Below, piece by piece: positions 16,000 to 27,800 of a stretch of DNA of 64,000 bases. The first letter of the stretch is position 1. Every line of letters begins with the position of its first letter. The translations under genes were made by a program, and so were the position numbers. Under the pieces are notes generated by a model. The model did not search any database, was not told where the DNA came from, and worked only from the letters and a program-made list of their open reading frames with translations. Origin of the DNA: Richelia sinica FACHB-800 (lineage in GTDB: Bacteria > Cyanobacteriota > Cyanobacteriia > Cyanobacteriales > Nostocaceae); the NCBI RefSeq assembly GCF_014698825.1, contig NZ_JACJTT010000019.1, positions 1-64,000 of the forward strand, written 5' to 3'.

Positions 16000-18752
16000 A
16001 GTTCGATTTCCTCTCTGTCTTCTGCTGTTTGCACAGGTACAGCCTGTAACTCTCGTACTGTCAGAATTCCTTCTATTTGTTCAACCAAGGTTTTCACAGT
16101 TGGATTTTCAAACAAGCTACGCAGAGGTAAATCAACCTTAAAAGCTTCACGTAATCGAGAAATCACTTGTGTAGCTAACAGCGAATGACCACCTAAATCA
16201 AAGAAGTTGTGATCAATTCCTACTGACTCCCTTCTTAAAATATCAGCCCAAATATCAGCTACTATCTGTTCTGTCGGTGTGCGGGGTGGGACAAAATTAA
16301 CTGCGAGTGGACAGGAAGATGTATCAGGTGCTGGTAAAGCTTTGCGGTCTACCTTGCCACTGGGAGTTAAGGGTAAGGACTCCATCAGCATGAAAGTGGA
16401 AGGTAGCATGTATTCTGGTAATCTTTCTTTTAAAAACTGGCGTAGCTGTGGTATTACTTCACTCAACAGTGATGAATCATCGCTTTGGGGGACTATATAA
16501 GCTACTAAATGTTTGTCGTCAGGTTGATCTTCTCTAACCACAACTACATTTTCTCTGACCGCAGGATGTTGACTCAGTAATGCTTCAATTTCTCCTAATT
16601 CAATCCGAAAACCACGAATTTTTACTTGATGGTCAATGCGTCCAAAAAACTCAATGTTGCCATCTGGTAACCATCTTCCTAAATCACCAGTTTTGTAAAT
16701 GAAATCTGTCTCAATACCTGGCAAGGGTTTAGCTGTATGAGTAAATGGATTAGGAACAAAATTACGTTGGGTACTTTCTTGATTTTTCCAGTATCCCTGG
16801 CCAACTCCAAATCCTGACACACAAATTTCTCCTAATGCCCCAATGGGTAGGGGTTGCATTTGAGAATCAAGAATATAGATATTTAAGTTGGCTAAGGGTT
16901 TACCAATGGGAACTGTGCGTTGGTTTTCTGGTAAAGGCTGATCAATAATAAATTGGGTGATATCATCAGCTGCTTCCGTTGGCCCATAAGCATTGACAAC
17001 CTTGATTTGAGGAAAAATTTCTAGCCATCGATTTACCAAATCTACTGATGCTGATTCTCCTGTTACCATCATCCATTGCAAATCAGGTAATAATCTTTGA
17101 TCGGCTGGTAACTGAGAAATATAGTCCAATAAACCTGTCAGTACAACTGGAACCAGTTCAACAATGGTAATTTTTCTTTGTTGAATGACTTGGAATAATT
17201 TCTCTGGATGACAAACAGTTTCAGTATTGACGATAACCGTTTGACCACCAATAAGAATGGGGGCTAAAAACTGCCAAACAGAGATATCTGATGAAGCTGG
17301 GGCACTTTGCAGAAATGTTAATTCTTCTCCTAATTCTAAAGCTGCAAATTGAGCATAAATATGATTAATTGCCCCACCATGTCTAATAATTGCTCCTTTC
17401 GGCAATCCTGTGGAACCAGAAGTATAAATCATGTAAGCGGGGGCGATGCCTGGTGTCTGCATGGCCAGATTATCCTGGGGCAAATTTTCCCACTCTAGGG
17501 ATGTGTAAATATTGAATTTTATATTTGAATCTGAGATAGAATTATGTGTTTTTCTGTCTAAAACAATTACAGATTTTAATTGGTGGCAATTGTCCCAAAT
17601 TCCTGTTAAGTAATGAATATTCGATGAATCTGTCAACAGAGTTTTTACCGCACTGTTGGAGAGCATGTAATTAATTCTCTCAGGAGGATAGCTAATATCA
17701 ATTGGTACATAAGCCGCACCTGCTTTTAATATTGCCAGTATACCGATCAAGAAGTGAACATCTCGCTGTTTAGCAATAGCAATAAAATCTCCAGGTTTAA
17801 CTCCTAATTGTTGAAGGAATTGAGCTAATTGATTTGCCTTATCATTCAGTTGTTGATAAGTTAATTCTGTTTGTTTATCAAATGCGGCTATTTTGTTTGG
17901 TGTTTGACTCACTTGCTCTGCAAATAATTGGTGGAGAGTTTTTTCCACAGGAAAGTTCTGAGTATTTGCGTTGAAATCTGTGAGAATTTGATGTTCATCT
18001 GTTGTTGATAATACAGATATTGCGGAAATTGGCTTGTCAAGGTGATTAACAAAACTGGCAATTAAGCCGAGATAATATTTAATTAAAATTTTGATAGTCT
18101 CTGCTTGGAAAAGTAATGAATTATATGTAATTTCGCCTTGTATGGAATTACCAATAACCTCAAAACTAAAAGTCAAGTCATTCTTGAGTTGGTCAATACC
18201 ATCTAGATGATGAATATTTTTCAATAAAACTATTATATCGAAAATGGGGCAGCGGTTTTGGCTTTTGGGTATATTTAATAATTTCAATAAATCATCAAAA
18301 CTCAAATTTTGATGGCTATACGCTCCTATTGCTATATCTTTAACTTGTAAGAGTAAATCTTTACAGGTTAGGTGGTTTACTAACTGAGAGCGTAAGGGAA
18401 CGATGTGATTGTTTATTGCTGATTGATGATGTTGATAATAACAAGGAGAGCCAAGGATAATATCATTACTACCAGTATATTTTTGCAGTAATAAATTTAA
18501 GACAGAGACTAGAATTATATATATTGACAAATGGGAAGCATGAGCCAATTTAATTACCTGTACTGATAAGTGACTAGGTAGCTCAAAAGTGATGGTTTGA
18601 GTTTTACCGCTAGATAATCTAGGTCTGACATAATCAGTGATGAAATTTGTTTCTGGTAATTCTCCAGCTAGTTTGTTGAACCAATATATTTTGTCGAAAA
18701 ATATTTGTTCAAAATCCTCTGTTGTCTCTCTCATTTGGCAGTTAACCATCAT
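15996..18752 (-). CDS. NRPS: half C domain, A (Dab-like), PCP
   Basis: This protein has 918 residues. The first 250 residues correspond only to the C-terminal lobe of a condensation domain: FELPSHLSVQVIKLAHASHL, the region around PCYYQ, and SHQNLSFDDLLKLL. No HHxxxDG motif is present. The A domain (about 270-790) has YTSGSTGLPKGA; by-eye specificity residues read about DIWE-x-TADD, which fits 2,4-diaminobutyrate codes in siderophore NRPSs. The PCP is near 815-890 (DLGGHSLLATQ). The diaminobutyrate transaminase gene sits directly upstream, supporting the substrate. The preceding NRPS ends in a full C domain that can do the condensation, which would make the half domain a linker. Confidence 0.8.
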   Translation of the reverse strand: MMVNCQMRETTEDFEQIFFDKIYWFNKLAGELPETNFITDYVRPRLSSGKTQTITFELPSHLSVQVIKLAHASHLSIYIILVSVLNLLLQKYTGSNDIILGSPCYYQHHQSAINNHIVPLRSQLVNHLTCKDLLLQVKDIAIGAYSHQNLSFDDLLKLLNIPKSQNRCPIFDIIVLLKNIHHLDGIDQLKNDLTFSFEVIGNSIQGEITYNSLLFQAETIKILIKYYLGLIASFVNHLDKPISAISVLSTTDEHQILTDFNANTQNFPVEKTLHQLFAEQVSQTPNKIAAFDKQTELTYQQLNDKANQLAQFLQQLGVKPGDFIAIAKQRDVHFLIGILAILKAGAAYVPIDISYPPERINYMLSNSAVKTLLTDSSNIHYLTGIWDNCHQLKSVIVLDRKTHNSISDSNIKFNIYTSLEWENLPQDNLAMQTPGIAPAYMIYTSGSTGLPKGAIIRHGGAINHIYAQFAALELGEELTFLQSAPASSDISVWQFLAPILIGGQTVIVNTETVCHPEKLFQVIQQRKITIVELVPVVLTGLLDYISQLPADQRLLPDLQWMMVTGESASVDLVNRWLEIFPQIKVVNAYGPTEAADDITQFIIDQPLPENQRTVPIGKPLANLNIYILDSQMQPLPIGALGEICVSGFGVGQGYWKNQESTQRNFVPNPFTHTAKPLPGIETDFIYKTGDLGRWLPDGNIEFFGRIDHQVKIRGFRIELGEIEALLSQHPAVRENVVVVREDQPDDKHLVAYIVPQSDDSSLLSEVIPQLRQFLKERLPEYMLPSTFMLMESLPLTPSGKVDRKALPAPDTSSCPLAVNFVPPRTPTEQIVADIWADILRRESVGIDHNFFDLGGHSLLATQVISRLREAFKVDLPLRSLFENPTVKTLVEQIEGILTVRELQAVPVQTAEDREEIEL

Positions 18753-18793
18753 CCTCTACCTTATTTGATAAAAATTCTCAATACATGAATAAA

Positions 18794-20083
18794 TTAATGA
18801 CTGATAGCTTCACTAAAAGCTTGTTTGATAATTGAACATCCCTTTTGTAAAATAGGCATTTCAACTGTTAATGGTGGCAAAATCTTGATGACAGTATCAT
18901 CTCTCCCCACACGCTCAACAATTAAGCCTAATTCAAAGCAACGAGAAGTAATCTGTTGGGCTAAATCGCTACCACCAAAGTTAGCGATATCAATGCCCCA
19001 AATCATACCAAGACCACGGATTTGAATTTTGTCATTGATGGAAGCAATTTCTTTATGGAGGAAGTTTTTTAAGAAAAATTCTTTGATTTTTACATCTTGT
19101 TCAAGATTAGCATTTTCTCTATATTCTAAGGCGGCTGTTCCAGCGACAAATGCTAATTGATTGCCCCTAAAAGTGCCAGTATGTTCACCAGGTTCCCAAA
19201 TATCTAAATCTGGCTTAATTAATAATAGTGACATGGGAAATCCATAACCACTAATAGATTTGGAAAGAATGACCATATCAGGTACAATACCTGCTCTTTC
19301 AAAAGAAAAGAAAGAGCCAGTTCGACCGCAGCCTACTTGAATATCATCACAAATTAATAAAATTTGATGGTGATTACATAGTTCTCTCAATCTTTGCATC
19401 CACTCAATGGGTGCTACAACAATTCCACCTTCAGCCTGTACAGTTTCAAAGATAATAGCGGCTGGTTTTTCAATTCCTGAATTGGCATCATGTAAGACTG
19501 AATTAATAAATTCTATTGTGTCGAATGTGTCCATAAAACCATAGGGATATGGCATGAAGGTGACGTGATTTGAGGTGCCAAATGCTCCTGCTTTCACTCC
19601 CAGATTACCAGTGACGGATAAACTACCTAATGTCATGCCATGATAGGCACCCATGAAAGAAAATATGCCTGGACGTTTGGTGATTTTTCTAGCTAGTTTT
19701 AAAGCTGCTTCTACTGCATTTGTACCTGTAGGGCCACAAAATTGAATTTTATAATCGAGTTGTTTAGGGCTGAGAACTAATTCACTAAATTTGGCTAGGA
19801 AATGTTCTTTAGCTGATGTATACAAATCCAATCCATGTGCAACTCCATCAGCATCGAGATAAGACATGACTTTTTGTTTGATAAAGTCATTGTTGTGACC
19901 ATAATTTAAAGCACCTGCACCAGCTAAAAAATCGATGTATTCTCTGCCTGATTGAGAATAGATAATGGCACCTTTGGAACGTTGAAAGATGTCAGGAAAA
20001 TTGCGGCAATAACTTCTGACATTGGATTCATGTTTGGCAAAAACATGGTTAATGTTGATTTCTTGGTGTTCAAAAACATCCAT
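18794..20083 (-). CDS. Diaminobutyrate-2-oxoglutarate transaminase
   Basis: This 429-residue class III PLP aminotransferase belongs to the EctB/DABA-AT group. Seen are DFLAGAGALNYGHNN (about 52-66), the cofactor loop CGPTGTNAVEAALKLAR (about 115-131), GAYHGMTLGSLSVTGN, ICDDIQVGCGRTGSFF with the PLP-binding Asp (about 238), the Schiff-base Lys in ILSKSISGYGFPMSLLLIKP (about 265) and GTFRGNQLAF. The enzyme converts aspartate semialdehyde plus glutamate to L-2,4-diaminobutyrate. It lies just upstream of a module whose code fits Dab, so it most likely supplies that building block. The ectoine genes that would accompany ectB are absent. Confidence 0.85.
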   Translation of the reverse strand: MDVFEHQEININHVFAKHESNVRSYCRNFPDIFQRSKGAIIYSQSGREYIDFLAGAGALNYGHNNDFIKQKVMSYLDADGVAHGLDLYTSAKEHFLAKFSELVLSPKQLDYKIQFCGPTGTNAVEAALKLARKITKRPGIFSFMGAYHGMTLGSLSVTGNLGVKAGAFGTSNHVTFMPYPYGFMDTFDTIEFINSVLHDANSGIEKPAAIIFETVQAEGGIVVAPIEWMQRLRELCNHHQILLICDDIQVGCGRTGSFFSFERAGIVPDMVILSKSISGYGFPMSLLLIKPDLDIWEPGEHTGTFRGNQLAFVAGTAALEYRENANLEQDVKIKEFFLKNFLHKEIASINDKIQIRGLGMIWGIDIANFGGSDLAQQITSRCFELGLIVERVGRDDTVIKILPPLTVEMPILQKGCSIIKQAFSEAISH

Positions 20084-20263
20084 GGATGTATCTCCAGAAA
20101 TTGATGATATGTGAAGGTAAGGTAATTATTTATTGGGGGTACTGAAAAATATTTAAAAGCTGATGTGAAATAAAAAAATAATTCAAGACTTACCCATAGG
20201 CTAGAAAAATATGGATTTATTCTTCCGTCACTTCTGCGTAAGTCATATAAATCCTCTATTTAT

Positions 20264-23200
20264 CTAAATAGGAGTGGCTAAATCACAAAAATCAAAGATG
20301 GCTGCTTTGGCTAAATTAGAGGTGATTTGTTGTTCTGATTCTGTGATTAACTCTAAATCTTTCAGACAGATATGAGGATGACTGATGATGTTTTGTAGGA
20401 GGATTTGCAAATGGGTGAGGATGCCATTAATCATATTTAGATCAACACGATGAAAATCATAATTGATGCCCAGGACTAAGGGAGAACCAGGAATAATGAC
20501 GATGGTGAGGGGGTAGTTAATTTTGTAAAAGTTACTGGAGTCTGGGACATGAAGGCTTCTGTTTCCTGGTTTTAAACTATCTGGTGTGGGTAAGTTTTCA
20601 AAGACGACAATGCTATCAAATAAAGACAAACCTCTGGGGATTTGACTCCAGGCTTGAATTTCTACTAGAGATGTGTATTCATACTGACGCATTTCTAGTA
20701 ATTGTGCTTGCAGTTGGTTGAGCCATGGGAGTAAATTTTGGTTACCATCTACCTTGACTTTGACGGGTAAGGTGTTGACTAACATACCCACTATTGATTC
20801 TGCTCCCGCAAGTTCTGGTGGACGACCGGATACTGTACATCCATACACTACTTCTTCCTGACCGCTATAACGGCTGAGAAGAAAGGCCCAAGCCCCTTGA
20901 ATGATGGTGTTGAGTGTGATTTGATGTTGGCGAGCAAAGGCATAAAGGGCTGCGGTTATTTCTGGGGAGAGGGTAATTTGTTGGTCGTCGTATTTTTCTT
21001 CTTGGTGGGATAGGTTATCAGTGTAGAGGGTGGTGAGGGGGGTGGGTGTGTGGAAGTTGCTGACTACTCGTCGCCAAAATATTTCTGCTTGAGATAGGTC
21101 TTGCTGTTTTATCCACTCAATGTAATTAGCAAAGGGAGTGCTGGGTGCTAACTGCTGATTTTGACCTTGACAAAGGGCTTCATAAATTCGGATGACTTCA
21201 TCTAAGATTAATGGGATTGACCAGCCATCGGCAATGATGAAGTGTCTACTCCAAATAAATTCATAGTAATCATCGGCAAAGCGGAATAGGGTGAGGTGCA
21301 TCAGGGGCACTTGGGACAAATCAAAGCCGGAGGTGCGATCGCTTGCCAAAAAAGATTTTAATTGTAGTTGTTGCTGTTGTGTATCTATACCCCGATAGTC
21401 TTGTAGTTGGAGAGGTACTTTTCCTTGCTTATACACCACTTGTAATGGTTGTTCGAGGTCTTGCCAATGAAAGCTGGTGCGTAGGATGGTGTGCCGTTCT
21501 ACGACTTGCTGCCAAGCCTGGTTGAACGCATCAACATTGAGTTCTCCTCGTAAAGCAAAGCGAGTTTGGAAGAAATATAAACTTTCTTCAGGAGCATACA
21601 AACTGTGAAAAAGGATGCCTTTTTGTATGGGAGTGAGTTCGTATATATCTTCAATTTCGTTGATGTTTAACCCTGGTAGCTTGTTCAACCAGGACTCATC
21701 AATGGCTGTTCGAGATGTAGAAGTAATTGGTGGTGTGGAGGTGGAGCAAACGTTGGCAACAGCGGCTAGTCCTTCTACGGTAGGGTTTTCAAATAACTGC
21801 TTAGGTGTAATTTTCACCCCGGCTTGGTTAGCTCTGGCAGCAATTTGAATAGTCATAATTGAGTCGCCACCTAGCTCAAAGAAGTTGTCATAGATGCCGA
21901 CTTGGTGAATTTGCAGTACCTGGGCCCAAATTTTGGCAATTGTTGCTTCTACAGGAGTGCGGGGTGGCGTGAAGATAGCTGCTAATTCTGGTCTAATTTG
22001 GTCGGGATCTGGCAATGCTTGACGATCCACTTTACCATTGGCTGTCAATGGCAGTTTCTTCAGGGCTACAAAAGCCCCAGGAATCATGTATTCTGGCAGT
22101 TTTTGTTTGAGAAAGTGACGAATATCGCTAACGGCACAGTTGGGTTGATGGGGGACAAAATAGGCAATTAACCGCTGGTTGCCTGATTCATCTGCCCGCG
22201 CAGTCACTACTGTTTCCCGAATGGCTGGATGTTGTTGTAGTACGGACTCGATTTCCCCTAGTTCAATGCGAAAACCGCGAATCTTGACTTGCTGGTCAAT
22301 TCTTCCCAAGAATTCAATGTTGCCATCAGGAAGGTAACGAGCTAAATCGCCGGTTTTGTATAATCTTGCACCTGGGGCTGGGTTAAAGGGATGGGGAATA
22401 AATTTTTGATTGGTGAGTTCTGGTTGATGGAGATAACCTCGTGCTAAACTTTCTCCGCCAATGTGCAGTTCTCCAGGTACACCCATGGGTACTGGTTGGA
22501 GATGAGAGTCGAGAATATAAATTTGAATATTACCCAGTGGGCGACCTAAAGGCACGGTTTCTGGTTGGTCTGGGGCCAATTCACCGTTGAGAGTATAGGT
22601 GAGGACTCCTACGGTGGCTTCTGTGGGGCCGTAATGGTTGAGGATGTGGCAGTTGGGGGCGTAGTGCTGAAGCTGTTCTACTAAGTTCCAAGGTAGGGGT
22701 TCTCCACCCAGAATCAAATATTTTTGAGGTAAAATCTTCTCCGGTTGGGAAGCTGTTAATAAAGCATTGATGTGGGAAGGAACAATTTTTAAACAGTCAA
22801 GGGGATAGCGATCGCAATATTCTAGTAATAATTCTGGATTAGTTGCCCGTTCATGGGAAATTACATGCAGACATGCTCCTGTACAGAGGGCAGGGAAAAT
22901 GGCAGTATTGCCTAAATCGGCGGCAATAGTGGAAATAGTGGCAAAGTTAGCACTATCTGGGAGGTTTAATTGCTGGGTTATTCCTTGAACATAATTTAAT
23001 AGTTGGCGATGTTCAACCGCCACACCTTTGGGTTTACCTGTCGAACCAGATGTAAATAACACATAGACAAGATGGTCGATAGTTGTATGGCTGATGGGAT
23101 TGACATCTGGGCATTGAGCTATAGTTGGCCAGTCTGTATCGATGCAGACTACTTGGGCTACATCAACAGAAAATGTCTCTGCTAATTGATGTTGTGTTAA

Positions 23201-24868
23201 CAGAATGGGGGCTTGGGCATCCTGTAAGCGGTAGGATAGGCTTTCCTGGGGTAAAATTGGGTCGAGAGGTAAATAGGCTCCTCCAGCTTTGAGAATGGCT
23301 AACAGACCAATAATCATCTCTAGGGAACGCTCGACACATAACCCCACTACTACATCTGGTTGCACACCCAATGTTTGCAGATAGTGAGCTAGTTGATTAG
23401 CTTTGCGGTTGAGTTCTCCATAGGTCAGTTGTTCATGTTCATAAACTACAGCTATGTGATCAGGTGTGGTGGCTGCCTGGGTAGCAAAAACCTCGTGAAT
23501 ACACTGAGTTAAACTGTAATTTTTATCGGTTTGGTTAAATGTAAATAGGAGTTGGTGGCGATCGCTCTGTGAGAGAATTGGTAATTGAGAGATGAAAGTT
23601 TGCGGTGCAATAACAGCACTATGAATTACAGTCTGCAACTGTCTAGCTAACCGTTGAATTGTCTTACCACAGAAGTAGTTGACATCATAATATAGTTCCG
23701 CTGTCAGACTCTGATTTTGTGCAGTGCAGCGGAGTTTGACTTTGAATGGTTCAATACAACTATAAATTTGCTCAATGGCAAATGATACACCAGCTGTTGA
23801 TAATGTTGGTGGTAACTGCTCCCATTCAAAACCAATGGGAAAAGCCAGGAAATTATCTGCTCCTTGAGTTATTGGGAGAAAATAATCTTGCCATTCAATA
23901 GCATTGGCTAAGTTTTGATTGACTGCGGCTAATACTTCTAGAAAGTTATAATTAGATGTAAGTTTAGTTTTAATTGGCAGCCAAGTTGCTAATAGTCCCA
24001 AGGTATGATCTAGTTCTGCATACTCACAACGGTCACTGGCTGTACCAATGACAATTTCTGACTCTCCAGTCAGCCGCCAAATGAGGACTTGCCAACAAGC
24101 TAATAAGATAATTTCAGCTTTAACATCATAATTTTGGGCAAAATTATCAATCTTCTCCCATAATTCTGGGTCAATGGCTAATTGATAACTATCAGCAACA
24201 AACTTTCCTCCCTTACTTTTTACTTCATAGGGTAATTTTAAGCCTGATAAACAGGGAATTGCTTGTTTCTGCCAATATGCTTGAGCTATCTCAGCATCTT
24301 CATCTGTAACTAATTGATTTTGCCACTCAGAAAATTGAATATATTGTACATATTCAGCACTAAAAGTTTCGCCTTGGCAGCATTTACCATAGGCTTGGCT
24401 AATTTGCTGGATCAATTTTTTGATACTTCTAGTGTCAGCACACAAAGCTGGCAAAGAAATAATTAAAATATGGTAATCATCCGCTAATTTTATGAGAAAT
24501 AAATTCAGTATAGATTGTGGTGATAAAGATTGACATTTTTGTCTACCTTGCCAAAACAATCCTGGAATTTTCGCTATAATATCCTCTTCAGCTTCAGCAC
24601 TGAAATCTAAATATTCCCAAGCACAGCTAATCTCCTGATTAACTACCATCACAGGATTTTTCATCCCTGGTGGACGGTAAAAACTGGTTCTGAGGATGTC
24701 ATGGTGATTAACAATTACTTCAAGGGCTTGATGGAGAATATTGATTTGGAGATTACCTGTAATTACAACACTAGCTTGGGTACAGAAAGCAGAACTATGT
24801 TGTTGTAAATTCCATAGTCTTTGTTGTTGAGGTGAGAGACGAAAGCCGCTAATAGTTTTAGTTTGCAT
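20264..24868 (-). CDS. NRPS: interface-like C domain, A (Asp), PCP, C
   Basis: This protein has 1534 residues. The N-terminal condensation-like domain (about 1-430) has SLPALCADTRS in place of HHxxxDG, the hallmark of a catalytically dead interface domain. The A domain (about 455-945) has FTSGSTGKPKG and NHYGPTEATVG; specificity residues read by eye approximate DLTKIGHVG, the usual aspartate code. The PCP (about 965-1030) has ELGGDSIMTIQ. A second C domain (about 1060-1500) has SRHFIIADGWS; the first His is replaced by Arg but the catalytic second His is kept. The upstream protein ends in a TauD domain, so together they should make beta-hydroxyaspartate, an iron ligand. A 180-bp gap precedes the next gene downstream. 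Confidence 0.88.
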   Translation of the reverse strand: MQTKTISGFRLSPQQQRLWNLQQHSSAFCTQASVVITGNLQINILHQALEVIVNHHDILRTSFYRPPGMKNPVMVVNQEISCAWEYLDFSAEAEEDIIAKIPGLFWQGRQKCQSLSPQSILNLFLIKLADDYHILIISLPALCADTRSIKKLIQQISQAYGKCCQGETFSAEYVQYIQFSEWQNQLVTDEDAEIAQAYWQKQAIPCLSGLKLPYEVKSKGGKFVADSYQLAIDPELWEKIDNFAQNYDVKAEIILLACWQVLIWRLTGESEIVIGTASDRCEYAELDHTLGLLATWLPIKTKLTSNYNFLEVLAAVNQNLANAIEWQDYFLPITQGADNFLAFPIGFEWEQLPPTLSTAGVSFAIEQIYSCIEPFKVKLRCTAQNQSLTAELYYDVNYFCGKTIQRLARQLQTVIHSAVIAPQTFISQLPILSQSDRHQLLFTFNQTDKNYSLTQCIHEVFATQAATTPDHIAVVYEHEQLTYGELNRKANQLAHYLQTLGVQPDVVVGLCVERSLEMIIGLLAILKAGGAYLPLDPILPQESLSYRLQDAQAPILLTQHQLAETFSVDVAQVVCIDTDWPTIAQCPDVNPISHTTIDHLVYVLFTSGSTGKPKGVAVEHRQLLNYVQGITQQLNLPDSANFATISTIAADLGNTAIFPALCTGACLHVISHERATNPELLLEYCDRYPLDCLKIVPSHINALLTASQPEKILPQKYLILGGEPLPWNLVEQLQHYAPNCHILNHYGPTEATVGVLTYTLNGELAPDQPETVPLGRPLGNIQIYILDSHLQPVPMGVPGELHIGGESLARGYLHQPELTNQKFIPHPFNPAPGARLYKTGDLARYLPDGNIEFLGRIDQQVKIRGFRIELGEIESVLQQHPAIRETVVTARADESGNQRLIAYFVPHQPNCAVSDIRHFLKQKLPEYMIPGAFVALKKLPLTANGKVDRQALPDPDQIRPELAAIFTPPRTPVEATIAKIWAQVLQIHQVGIYDNFFELGGDSIMTIQIAARANQAGVKITPKQLFENPTVEGLAAVANVCSTSTPPITSTSRTAIDESWLNKLPGLNINEIEDIYELTPIQKGILFHSLYAPEESLYFFQTRFALRGELNVDAFNQAWQQVVERHTILRTSFHWQDLEQPLQVVYKQGKVPLQLQDYRGIDTQQQQLQLKSFLASDRTSGFDLSQVPLMHLTLFRFADDYYEFIWSRHFIIADGWSIPLILDEVIRIYEALCQGQNQQLAPSTPFANYIEWIKQQDLSQAEIFWRRVVSNFHTPTPLTTLYTDNLSHQEEKYDDQQITLSPEITAALYAFARQHQITLNTIIQGAWAFLLSRYSGQEEVVYGCTVSGRPPELAGAESIVGMLVNTLPVKVKVDGNQNLLPWLNQLQAQLLEMRQYEYTSLVEIQAWSQIPRGLSLFDSIVVFENLPTPDSLKPGNRSLHVPDSSNFYKINYPLTIVIIPGSPLVLGINYDFHRVDLNMINGILTHLQILLQNIISHPHICLKDLELITESEQQITSNLAKAAIFDFCDLATPI

Positions 24869-24898
24869 ATAGATTGATAATTTTTTGTGTTGATATGA

Positions 24899-27800
24899 TT
24901 AATTTTCAATATTCTTAATATCTGAACCATTTGTCATTTCTCCCATAGCAACAACAATTTTTCGCTCACCTACAAAGGGATTACGACCATGAGCAGTGAG
25001 CATATTGTCAAGCATAATAATGTCGCCTTTTTGCCAGGAAAAACTAGTTTGAGATTGCTGATAAACTTGATTAATTTCGGCAATTTCTACTGCTGTAATT
25101 GGTGTGCTATCACCAAAATAAACATTACGTGGTAACTTAGATTCACCAAACAGAGAGAGGAGTGAATCTCGTACATCTACATCTAAATAGGAAATATGGT
25201 GTAATTGAATTTGGTTAAAAAATACAGGTTCGCCAGTTTGAGGATGTATGGCTAAAGCGGGTCGAATTTGACGAGTTACTAAACCATTATCATCATACCA
25301 TTCAAAGTCAATTCCTGCTTGAATACAATAATTTTCTACATCTTTTTTATTGGTAGTACGGAAAAAATTTTGCCAACTTACATCTAAACCTTCCGCGAAA
25401 TTTCTCACATACATTAGCTGTTTAGTAGCTAACTTCTCTCGCAACTGGGGACTGAGTAATTTATAAGCTTTACGGCATTCAACAATTGGAGTTTCTCCAC
25501 CTTTAGTTGCAGGCTGAACACAGTAAAACCAAATCTTTAAGGGGAAGCAATGTAAATGAGAGCTTTCGTTATGAAAAAGTATGGCTTTATCTGCTGGGTA
25601 AGGAGTAGAACCATAAACGTTACCACCTTCACCTGTGCGGGGTAAATCTCCATATTCAGCAAATAAATTGGGGCAAATTGTTTGAGCAAAATTTTCAAAC
25701 TCTGCAACTGATTTTACAGGAAAATCTCTAAATAAGATAGCTCCATGGGTAAATAATTTTGTCTGTAGATATTCGCGATTATTCTCAGCCCAAAAAATTA
25801 AATCAACTTCTGGGCTATGAGGTTGAATGACGAGAGGAAATTTTGGCGAATCTGGCAAATAATCTGTTTTAATTAATTGCTCTACTGACAAATTTACTGG
25901 TTGAGGAGCAATGCTCATGAATTTTTGTCTTTTCGCTGCTTTACGCTCCTGTTGTTCCATATTTTTTTGTCTCTTTTCTGTAGTTGTGAGCATTTCTAAT
26001 GTATTGATACGGCTATGAGGAGAAGTGACAATACTGTTGAGTAATGTTTGCCAGTGATTTGTGAATTGAGTAATCGTATCAGTGGTAAATAAATCAGCAT
26101 TATATTGCCATTTACCTGTGATACCTGAATCAGTTTCTCTGAGTAGCAAGGCTAAATCAAACCTGGATATTCCGCTTTCTACTTCGATTGAATTTAAAGC
26201 AAGTCCTGGTAATTCTAAAACTGAATTTGGTGTATTTTGCAGAACAAATAAAACTTGAAATAGAGGAACCTGGTTACTGAGATGTCGTTCAGGTTGCAAT
26301 GCTCTCACTAACTCATCAAAAGGTAAATCTTGATGAGCGTAAGCTGCCAATGTTTGATGACGTATCCGTTGTAATAAATCTAGAAAAGTCGGATTTCCAC
26401 TTAAGTCAGTACGTAAAACTAATAAATTAATAAAGAAACCAATTAATTGTTCAATTTCTGTGTGGTTACGGTTAGCAACATCTGTACCCACGACAATATC
26501 ATCTTGATGGCTATAACGTTGGAGTAAAATCTTAAAACTTGCCAGCAGTGTCATAAATAAGGTGACACCAGCTTGCTGAGACAGTAGTTGTACTTCCTGC
26601 ACCAATGAATTAGGAATGAGGAAACTATAACTAGCACCCCGGTTCGTTTTTACTTCTCCACGGGGATGGGTTGTGGGGAGTTGTAATGCAGGTAAGTTTG
26701 CTAACTGCTGTTGCCAATAGGTAAGTAAATTCTCTTTTCTTTCACCTTGCAGGTATTGACGTTGCCAAACTGCAAAGTCTGCATATTGAATGGGTAATGG
26801 TGGTAGAGGAGAGAGTTTGTTTGCAGAAAAAGCTGTGTAAAGTGCTGCTAACTCCCTGGTCAACACCCCCATTGACCAACCATCAGAAACAATATGGTGA
26901 ATACTAAATAAAACGATATGCTCCTGTTCATGGATACGCAACAGTGTGCAGCGCAGCAAGGGAACTTGAGACAAGTCAAAGGGATGGTGATATTCTTGAT
27001 TGATTAAATGCTGAATTTCTCCGTCCTGGTCAGAAATAGACAGATGGCTTAATTCTAATATCGATAATTTTATTTTGACATTTGGTGCGATCGCCTGAAA
27101 TGGTTGTCCATGTTCATCAGTATAAAAACTTGTCCGTAAAGCTTCGTGACGGTGGACTATCTCATTCAAGCTGTGTTCTAAGGCTTCTATATTTAAAAAC
27201 CCAGTTAATCTTAAGGTAAATAGTTCATTGTAAGTGGCATCATTAGCTTGTAATTGACTTACTAACCACAATCTTTCTTGAGCATAAGATAGAGGAATTT
27301 TCTCTGTTCTATTAACAGCAACTAAAGGTGGTAATTTTGACTGAGATTGTTTTTGGTGAATCTGTTCAATTTCCTTGGAAAAACCTGCTATGGTAGGAAA
27401 TTCAAACAGTTTTCCTAAGGGTAATTCTAGTTGAAAAACTTGGCGAATTTGGGATATTACCTGTGTAGCTAGTAAGGAATGTCCACCCAAATTAAAGAAA
27501 TTTTCGTGAATATCGATTTGTGGCAATCCTAAAATTTTAGTCCATATTTGACTGACCATTGCTTCTACAGGAGTTTGGGGAGTAGCCAGGAATTGATGAA
27601 AAATTGTCTGCTCTTGTTTACATCTTGGTCTGATGTGGGGAATTTGCTCTATAGGGATTTTAGCTAATAGTGTTTCTAAATTTATATCTGGATGATGAGC
27701 AATAAATTGTAGTAAATTCACCCATTGGGACAAAATCAAATCAATATCTCTATCATCAAACCGTCTTTGGTCATAAATAAGAGAAAATTTACATTCTGAA

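Noticed and set aside
18794-20083. Ectoine pathway (ectB)
   Set aside because: No ectA or ectC is nearby, and the adjacent Dab-like NRPS module explains the gene.
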